Below, piece by piece: positions 1 through 8,800 of a stretch of DNA of 8,931 nt. Location: contig JAADHA010000170.1 in the NCBI GenBank assembly GCA_013152105.1, positions 1 to 8,931 on the forward strand, written 5' to 3'. The position numbers and the translations under genes were made by a program. Under the pieces are notes generated by a model, which saw nothing but the letters and a program-made list of their open reading frames with translations, was not told where the DNA came from and ran no database searches. The stretch's first letter is position 1. Every line of letters starts with the position of its first letter. The stretch comes from Oligoflexia bacterium. GTDB taxonomy: Bacteria > Myxococcota_A > UBA796 > UBA2385.

Positions 1-2889
1 GCGATCAGGGGCAACACGATACCGAAGGAAGTGGCGGAAGACCAGGAAAAGGCTGAACAGCGAATCTTCGAGCACTGCCGCCACGTGCGGACCGGTGCTG
101 GCACTCCGGTCGGGGAGATCGTCACGACGATCCCTGTGGCCGACTTGCCCCAAGCGAAGCACGCCAAGGTCGTTGACGCCCAGGCCCAGCACAGTGGCAC
201 GGCTGAGCAACTCTGGGAGAAGCTGCTTGATCCGCAGGGCGCCGCCCTGACGGCGGCCGAGGTGAATCAGGTGAAGGCCGCGGTTCAGATCGGCCAACTG
301 TCCCTGGCAGAGCCTCAGATGATCTCGCATCTCCAGACAGCGGTTCGGTCAGGATCGTCCGACGAGCCCGACCTCGGTCTGCTGGCCGAGAAGAGCGAGA
401 GCGACTGGGCGACGCTCATCTCCGACACGCTCCAGATCGTCCCGGAAGGCCTCACCGCCGACCCGGAGGATCCGGCAAGCGCCAAGCAGCAAGCCTACGC
501 CGCCCACCTGTTTCGGACGGTAGAAGCCCTCTACCCCACCCGCAGAATTGGCGCCCGGCTTGACACCGAGTTTTCCGGAGAGGAAGAGAGCAACATCAAA
601 GCCTTCCTCGCCCAGAACAAGACATTCTGCTTCCAGCACAGTGATCTCCAAACCTACCTGCTCGAGAACTCCGGAGCGATCGACGGCCTCGGTGACGCTG
701 CGGTCATCAAGGAGCAGGTGCTCAAGTGGCAACGGGTCTTCCGTTGCTTGCCACCGGGTAAACGGCTGGACCCCCTGCGAGCCCTTCTCGCCGCGGGTGT
801 CACCTCGGCCCAGAGCATCGTCAAGATGGGGTACGCATCCTTCATGGACAGGCTGGCGCCCGATCTCGGTGGACCCGCCAAGGCCATTCAGGTCTGGAAG
901 ACGGCCATCGAAAGAGCGACGACGACCCAGCTCTTCATGGCCGGGGCCTCAGACAGCATCACCGGCGCGACGATCCCAGGGGCCACGCCCAACAACAGCT
1001 CGGAGCAGTCGTCTTGGACCCAGATGTTCGGGAACACGAGCTTCTGCCAGTGCGAGCACTGCGGATCGGTCCACGGCCCAGCAGCGTATCTGGCTCACTT
1101 GCTGGATTACCTCGCAGAAGGACCGCGCAATACCAGCAACAAGAGTCCGCTTCAGGTGTTGCTGCACCGCCGACCAGACATTGAGCACCTCGAGCTTTCC
1201 TGCGTCAACACCAACACCCTGATGCCCTACATCGACCTCGCCATTGAGGTCATGGAAAACACGGTCGCGCCTCTTACGCTGCAATCCCAATGGGAGGCCT
1301 TGCAGACGACTCGGAGTGCCGACGAGCTGGCGGCGATGCCTGAGCATGAGAATGCGGCGGCCTACGCCACGCTCAAGGCTGCACCGTATCCTTGGCGGCT
1401 ACCCTTCGACAAGGACCGCGAAGAGGTATGGCCCCTCCATCGACATCTCGGGTATTCGAGGGCGGAGTGGCGTCGGGTTCTGAGTGGCTACGCCCAGGAG
1501 AGCGAGGCAGGCGCCGCGTTGGACCAACTTGGTGTGAGCGAGGTGGAAAGACGCCTGATGTTCGGGCTCGACCTCACATCTTACGTGGACACGTCCGCGG
1601 CAGCCGAGACAGATGCGGGGGTCGAGGCAGAGGATCTGCTGTGGGGGATGCCTGGTAATGCGAACTGGGCGGATGTCGACTCCACGACAACGGGGGCGCC
1701 TGGGCTTCGCACGGTATCGACATTTTTGCGGCAGGCCACCTTCGACGGTCCCGGAACGCCCATGGAACTCGCCACCCTCGAGCAGCTTCTGGCCACCAGA
1801 CTGCTTCGAAACGCGAACGTTCACGCGAGCTTGCCGAGCATTGGTGGCCTCGAGATCTCCTTCGATGCGTCGCAACCGTGTAGTCTGTCCGGCGCCAAGA
1901 TCGAGGGCCGCAACGGCGCCCCAAGCGCGGCGGTGTGGAAAGTCATCTTCAGCCAGATCCGCCGATTCTTGCGCCTCCGTGCCAGGATCGGGTGGACGGT
2001 CATCGAGTTGGACCGTGTGCTGACAGCGCTCGGCAAGACCTTGAAGGCAGGAGATGAGGACGTCCTGACGGACCTCGCCACTGTCGAGCGACTTCGCGAC
2101 GCGCTGGATATGCCGCTGGTCGAACTGGCCGCTTGGTGGGGCAACATCGACACTGAACCGGACCTCAACGGGGAGGGGGATGAGCGGATCCCTTCCCTGT
2201 ACGAGAAGACGTTTCTCGCGCCACCACAGGCGAGCACGACGTTCGACTTGAATACGAGCTTCGACGAGTTCGCCCATCTCGGACTGACGATTGCTGCCAA
2301 GTCCACTGAGGTGGCGGGGGCGCTGCGCGTCTCCCGCCAGGACCTCTCGTTGCTGTTGGAGCACCTGGGCGGCACCCCGATGTTGGATCTCGCCACGCTC
2401 TCCAGGCTCTTCCGTCTGGTTTCCATGGCCAGGGGCCTGAAGCTCAGCATCCGCCAGCTGGTGATGTTCATCTCCTTGTCGGAAACGGATCCTTCCGACC
2501 CGGCGAGGGACACCTCGAACCCACTGGGAGTGTTGCACTTCGTGGAGCGCGTCAAGGCCCTGAAGGCATCTGTCTTCTCCATGGAGGAGCTGGCGTATCT
2601 GCTGCAACACCGCTTCCGGGAGCCAAACCAGGTTGCGCTGACAAGTCGGCAGAAGGTCAGCGGCCTGCTGTCACTCCGCTCTGCCCTCCACGGCGAGCCA
2701 CGACAGGATGGCGGCAAGGGCGGGGCGGCGACACCGGTGGCCTCCAAGGAGGAGCTGGTGTCCCAAACCATGGCCAGCTTGCTGTCCCTGTCATCGGACA
2801 CCACGGAGTACCTTCTGGGCACAGTCCTGCGGGGGAGATCGGCGGCGGGGGCCACCGCCCTTGACGATCTGTTGAGCGTGGAGAAGGGT
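1..2889 (+). other. Domain: N-terminal alpha-helical shell with VRP1-type block (residues 1-963)
   Basis: This helical region forms the outer shell of the TcA pentamer in known structures and carries the block related to Salmonella virulence plasmid A protein (VRP1). Recognisable stretches, in order: a DW...P...Y...RTVEALYPT segment (about residues 136-180); the block WTQMFGN..FCQCEHC..V.GPAAYLAHLLDYL (339-371); RRPDIEHLELSCVNTNTLMPYIDL (about 391-414, a few residues omitted from the family pattern I compare it with), matching the family's 'ENTNTELPYIDL' signature; YPWRLPFD (464-471); a C.LSG.KI.G segment near 627-636; and RRFLRLRARIGWTVIELDRVL (about 655-676). Residues 1-100 also look like TcA shell, including the LWEKLLD and 'VQIGQL' pattern, so the chain was already inside the fold at the window's left edge. 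Exact helix limits cannot be set by eye. Confidence 0.85.
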
Positions 2890-5800
2890 GGGCTGTGGGG
2901 TGAGTATTTTCAGACCAATGACCTCGCGGACCTGGACGGGACGCCCGGCCTTGGCCGCATCGATGCACCCACCAGTTCGTCTGGGAACGCCGTCTTCTCG
3001 GTATCGTTTTCTCCGGAGCCTGAGTTCATTGACCCTGATGGGGCGCCATTCAGCGTCAAGTGGGAGGGCATCCTTCTTGCGGCCAAGAGTGGTCGGTACA
3101 AGTTCAAGGTCTCGACCGATGCGGGCGCTGCGGTGGTCCTGTCCATCAACGGTCGGCGGGTTCAGGAAGACAGCGGGGCGGTGGTGTTGCGCGCAGGCAG
3201 CGGCCACACCATTCGTCTCGACGTCGTGCCGGGGGCAGGCACAAACACGCAGCTGACTGCGGTCACCTTGAGGTGGATGACACCGGGGACGAACTCGTGG
3301 GTTGCCGTGCCGAACACGCAGCTGGTCCCCTCGGTTCTTTTGCAGACTTACGAGGCCGCGTACAAGGCTGGGGTCATTCTCTCGCGACTCAACCTTGGGG
3401 CGGACGATTTGGCCCATCTGCACGCCCACGGTGCTGACTTTTGTGGTCCACGAGGGGCCAGCTCCTCCGGATTCGACTTGGACGCGCTTCCCGTCCTGTG
3501 CACCGACCCGCCGGTGCCCCTGCGCCCCTTGGAGCATGTCCGAGACGTTTGGGCGGTGGGCCGGGAGATTTCGGGAGAGAAGGGGCGTTTTGTGGACCTT
3601 CTTGCAGCCGCGCGGGAGGGGTTGACGCAGGGCCGCAGCCAACTGCTGTCGATGAGCGGCTGGGATGCAGACGAAGTCGATCTGTTCTGCGATTGGACTG
3701 TGTCGGCCCCGGACTCGGCCATCGGCCTTCTGAACGATCTGAAGCAGAAGTTCAACGCGCACCTGGACGACACGTCCTCGCATGGTGTCTCCGACCTGAG
3801 TGCGAATCGTGTGACAGTGGCGGACGCCAACACTCTGGCGTCGGCGAAGGAACTCGCCAACGCAATCAAGGCCGCGTACACGGCACACAGAAAGACGACC
3901 GGAGATGTACACCTTCACGTTGACGGGCTGCATACGGTTGCAGCTTCGGATGCGACGGATGACCTCGGGTCGATCGTCGTGCTCGCCAATGAGCTGAAGA
4001 GAACGCTCAATGCTCACTGCGGGTCGACGAGCACGCTGGACGAAGCCATCACGGCTGTCAACGACCTTCGGCGTGCCTACGAGGCGCATCGCGTCTGCAT
4101 CGATTCGGGAGTTCACTCCGCAGCAGATACCAGCAGCGCAGTTACGGTGGCGGAGGCAACTGACCTCAGTACGGCGAAGTCGTTGGCCAATGCCCTCAAG
4201 GAGGCGTACGAAGACCATCGGGTTAAGCTCGGGGATGTGCACAAGACCGCCGACACGACCAATGCGGTGACGGCCAACGACGCCACCGACCTGGATTCAC
4301 TGAAGACTCTCGTCAACGACCTGAAGGCCAAGTACGCGGCCCACAGGGTGTTGACCAAGGTGGGTACCAGCTCCGTCCACGGCAGCGCCGACACAACCAA
4401 CGTGGCCTCGGCGCCGGTGGTTGGCACGGCAGACGTTCACAGGGTGCCGGACTCCGGCCACCCATCCACCAGCGACAACGCAGAAGCTGTGGCGGTCGAC
4501 TCTCCGGTCAAGGGCCTGGGCGTCAAGCAGAGCGACCTGGCGGTCGGACGGAAGCTGGGGGAACTTCTGAGGTGCGTCAAGGAGAGCCGGCGGCTTGGCA
4601 TCAGGGCAACGCAGCTGGTGAACTGGGCCACCAGCACGGTGAACAGCGATCTGGCTGACTCCGTTCGGGAGGCCGTTCGTGCGAAGCATGGGGACACGGC
4701 CTGGCCAAAGGTGATGGCGCCCCTGCGCGACGTGCTCCGGCGCCAGCAAAGGGATGCTCTGGCCGCATACCTTGTTGACCACAACTCACTGGAGTCCGTG
4801 GATGACTTGTTCGGTGAGCTGCTGATCGATGCCGGCATGCAGCCCTGCATGAAGACCTCACGTCTGAAAAGTGCCCTGAGCGCTATCCAGCTCTTTGGCC
4901 AGCGGTGTCTCATGGGGCTGGAGACTGTTCAGGGGTGGGAAGCACGGCTGACACCGGGGCAGGAGAAGGAGTGGGCGTGGCGGAAGAACTACCGCGTGTG
5001 GGAGGCGAACAAGAAGGTGTTTTTGTACCCCGAGAACTGGATGGAGCCAGATCTCAGGGACGACAAGACGCCGTTTTTCAAGGAGCTTGAAAAGCAGATC
5101 CTTGAAGGGGAGCCGACCCGCAAACGGATGGAGGATGTCTACCGGCGGTACCTGGACAAGCTCCTTGAGGTATCTCACCTCGAGATTGCCGGGCTCTACG
5201 AAGATGTACAAGGAACGGAGCGGACGCTTCACGTCATCGGCCGAACTCGACGCGAACCTCGTCGCTACTACTACCGAAAATACACAACGCCATTGGCGTC
5301 CAAGCGACTTGGGCGTTGGTCTCCCTGGGAACCTGTACAGGCCGACATGGAGGGGAATCACGTTCTGCCGGTTGTCTGGAATGGACGGCTTCGCCTGATC
5401 TGGGTCGTCATCGACGAGAAGACCAAACGCGATACCGTGTTGAATACCGACGGGACACCAATAAAGGATGCGACGACTGGTAAGACCAAGACGGAGGATG
5501 TCCTGTACCTCACTCTGGAATTCAAGGTGAGTGAGTATTCGGGAGGCGTCTGGAGCGCGGGAGAAACGCTGGGCAAACGGGAGTACAAGGACGCATCTCT
5601 TGCGCTACCGATGCCCTACGTCGACAAGAAGGGCAAAATTGTCGTCGACAAGAATGGCAAGGTTGTCATGGGTCTCGTGACGGTGAATGTCGGGGGCGGA
5701 AAGGAAGGAGCGGCTGAGTCGCTGTGCATGGAGTGTGCCCCTGAGCCGGGAGGGGACGGCCTGACGCTCGTTGTCTACAGGCTGGATCCGTCGGGCTTCG

Positions 5801-8800
5801 ACCTTGCGTCTTCGAGTTCGGAGAGGACGTGGTGCTATCTCACCCGGCTTGGGAGCATTCTCTTTGAGGGGACACCCGGTGTGGCGGCGGAGGTGACCCC
5901 GACCTCGGTGAGTGTTGAATATGGGCAGCCCAAGGTCTTGTTGCAGCCGGGATATCTGCCGGCCGGACAGCAGGTCAGACCGGTTGACGCTGCCCCGAAA
6001 GTCTGGGAACTGGATTCGAATCTGCGCCTGCCGAACGATAAATACAGGGTGCTTCCGCCGCAGCGGCACTTTGGGAGCCCACAGCGGCGGCCTCTGGTGA
6101 TTCAGAGCAACGACGCGAGCGTGCTTTCGGATACGGTGGTCGAGCCGGTGGCTGGCGTCACCTCGCAGGGCAAGTCGCAGGTGGCGTTGCGGTTCATGCA
6201 CAGCTATCAAGTTTTGCACCACGCGCAGGCCCTTCAGTTCTACAGGGATTTCAACCACCACGGCCTGGACGGTCTCCTGGCACCGACGCCGGGGATGGAC
6301 GCCTACAAGAGGCGGAGGCAGTACGCATTCGTATCCACTGAGGCAAATTGGTTCGAAACCACATTCAGCCCCAACACCGGACGCACGGTGGGAGGTTACC
6401 CAGATCTGGATGTCGATCTGTCACACGACGGCGCAAACGGTGTCTACAACTGGGAGCTGTTTTTCCACATTCCCCTCCTGATTGCGGAGCGCTTCAAGCA
6501 GGACCAGCAATTCGAGGAGGCGATGCGGTGGTACCACTACGTGTTCGATCCGACGACACCGCCCGAGAATGCGTCCGATGTCGCCCCGAAGCGATACTGG
6601 CGAATGAGGGCGCTGTGGAACGTTACGGCTGAATCGCTTGAGGACATGCTGGAGCGCCTGGCAGGGGGAGATGCAGAGTTGGAGCGGTCTGTGGAGGAGT
6701 GGCGAAAACACCCGTTCAAGCCGCATGTTGTGGCACGGAGCAGGCCGCAGGCGTTCATGAAGAACGTTGTCATGAAGTACCTGGACAACTTGATTGAGTG
6801 GGGTGATCAGCTGTTCATGCGAGACTCGATTGAGTCGATCAACGAGGCGAGCCAGCTGTACGTCAGGGCATTCGAGTTGCTTGGTCCGAAACCTCGGGCG
6901 GTTCCCACCGAAGACTCACAGGTGCAGACCTACTCAGGGCTGAGAGGACGAGGCTTCGGTGCGATGCTCAAGGCCCTGCTCGAGTCGGAGAACAAGCTGC
7001 CCGGGGCCAGGACGCCGTTCAGTGCGGGTGTCTGGGATGCGTCCGATGTGAAGCTCGTCTCTTCAGGCACCTCGACGAAGATGGCCTCCGGGTGGGAGTA
7101 TTCGGGCTTGGCAAGCTCCGTGGCCGCCACGGTGCAATTCGGTGATGATGCAGTCGCCGTGGCTCCCACGGTTGAGAGCGGGCTCGAGAGCGAGGTGAAC
7201 TTGGGCAACGCGCCCTCCTTCGACAACTTCTGGGGGAGCGAGGGCGAGGGTGAGCCGGAAGTGCCGGGCGTTCTGGAGTTCTGTGTTCCGAAGAACCCTC
7301 AGCTTCTGGCGTACTGGGACACGGTGGCCGACCGGCTCTACAAGATCCGAAACTGCATGAACATCAAGGGGGTGGTCAGGACCTTGCCCCTGTTCCAGCC
7401 TCCCATCGATCCGGGGCTTCTCGTGCGCGCTGCTGCGGCAGGTGTGGATCTGGCCACGGTGCAGTCTTCGGTTGCGGTGGGACTTCCTGCCTATCGGTTC
7501 CGGGTGATGGTCGGCAAAGCGCTGGAGCTTTCCGGTGAGGTTCGGTCGTTCGGCAGTGCATTGCTGGTAGCGCTGGAGAAGAGAGACGCGGAGACCCTCT
7601 CGGATCTGAGGGCGTCGCATGAAGTCAAGCTGCTTCAGGCGGTCAAGGAGGTGCGTAAACAGCAGGTCAAGGAGGCCCGTGAGTCGCTGAGCGTCGCAAA
7701 GCGGCAGTTGGCGGCGGTTCAGGGACGCCTGACCTACTACAAAGGTCTGAAGGAACGGGGGCTGAGTCCGGAAGAGAAGACGCACTTGTCGATGATGGAC
7801 ACCGCCTTCCAGTGGCAACTGGGAGGCAAGGTGCTGGAGATTGCAGGGGCTATTGCTCACGCGTTTCCAGAGGTGGGGACGACTGCTGGCGTGACGCCGT
7901 CTGTGACCGTGCAGACAGGGGGGACGCACGTTGGCAACGCGCTGCGCGCCGGGGCGGCGGTTTTGGCAGCCGCGTCCAGCATTGCGTCGCACGAGGCGAC
8001 GATGGCGGACATTCGTGGACGGCATCGTCGGCGGGAGCAGGAATGGAAGCACCAGGCCAGCCAGGCCCAGAAGGACTTGGCCGCGGTGAGCAAGCAGGTT
8101 GCGGCCGCGGAGGTGCGGCTGGCCATAGAGGAACAGAATCAGCGCAAGCAGCTGAAGCAGGCAGAGGAAGTGCAGGCGTTCCTCCGTTCGAAATTCACCG
8201 ACCGGGACCTGTACAGGTGGATGGTCTCACACACGGCCAACCTCTATCTCCAGGCCTACAAGCTTGCTTTTGAGGTGGCGAAGCAGGCGGAGCGGGCGTT
8301 CGAATACGAGCTCGGGAAGAAGGCCGGGGCGGCGGGGTACATCCGGTTCGGGTACTGGGACAGCCTGAGAAAGGGGCTGCTCGCGGGTGAGAAGCTGAGC
8401 TTCGACCTCAAGCGCATGGAGACGGCCTACTTCCAGGAGAACGTGCGGGAACTGGAGTTGACCAAGAACATCTCGCTTGCGGACCTCAATCCGGTGGCGC
8501 TGATGAAGCTCCGCGCGACAGGGGAGTGCTTGGTCGAGTTCGATGAGCTGTTGTTCGATCTGGACTACCCGGACCACTACAAGCGTCGAATCAAGGCCGT
8601 GTCGCTTTCCATGCCGTGCGTTGCTGGCCCCCAGGGAACCGTGGCCTGTACGCTGGAGCTTCAGTCGAGCAAGGTGCGCCGGACCGGGAGCGCGACCGAC
8701 ACGCTTGCGACGGAAGTGACGCCTGCGTGCTCTGAGATTGCGACGAGCCACGGGCAGAACGACAGTGGGACTTTCGAGTTGAGCTTCGGCGATGAGAGGT

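Noticed and set aside
319..321. First in-frame ATG (residue 107) as the start codon
   Set aside because: TcA-like sequence continues upstream of it, and there is no clear ribosome binding site before it. The GTG at base 31 has a purine-rich AAGGAA immediately against it with no spacer, so it is also not convincing.
548..1222. Plus-strand open frame of 224 codons in another frame
   Set aside because: Its product is a low-complexity Ser/Arg/Pro-rich chain overlapping the VRP1-type block of the real frame.
2791..4242. Long open frame on the minus strand (483 codons), and a similar one at 1399-2610 (403 codons)
   Set aside because: They lie antisense to well-recognised TcA domains, have Arg/Pro/His-rich composition, show no family resemblance, and are expected opposite a GC-rich coding strand.
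3712..4500. CRISPR array or non-coding satellite
   Set aside because: The period is about 126 bp, the DNA copies are diverged, there are no constant repeats with unique spacers, and the reading frame is kept throughout.
5161..6000. Catalytic sialidase
   Set aside because: No Asp-box motif is visible; the match is to the non-catalytic neuraminidase-like domain of TcA proteins.
7063..8052. Minus-strand open frame of 329 codons
   Set aside because: It is antisense to the linker and pore-forming domain, whose + strand reading is clearly conserved; the antisense product is His/Arg-rich with no recognisable domain.
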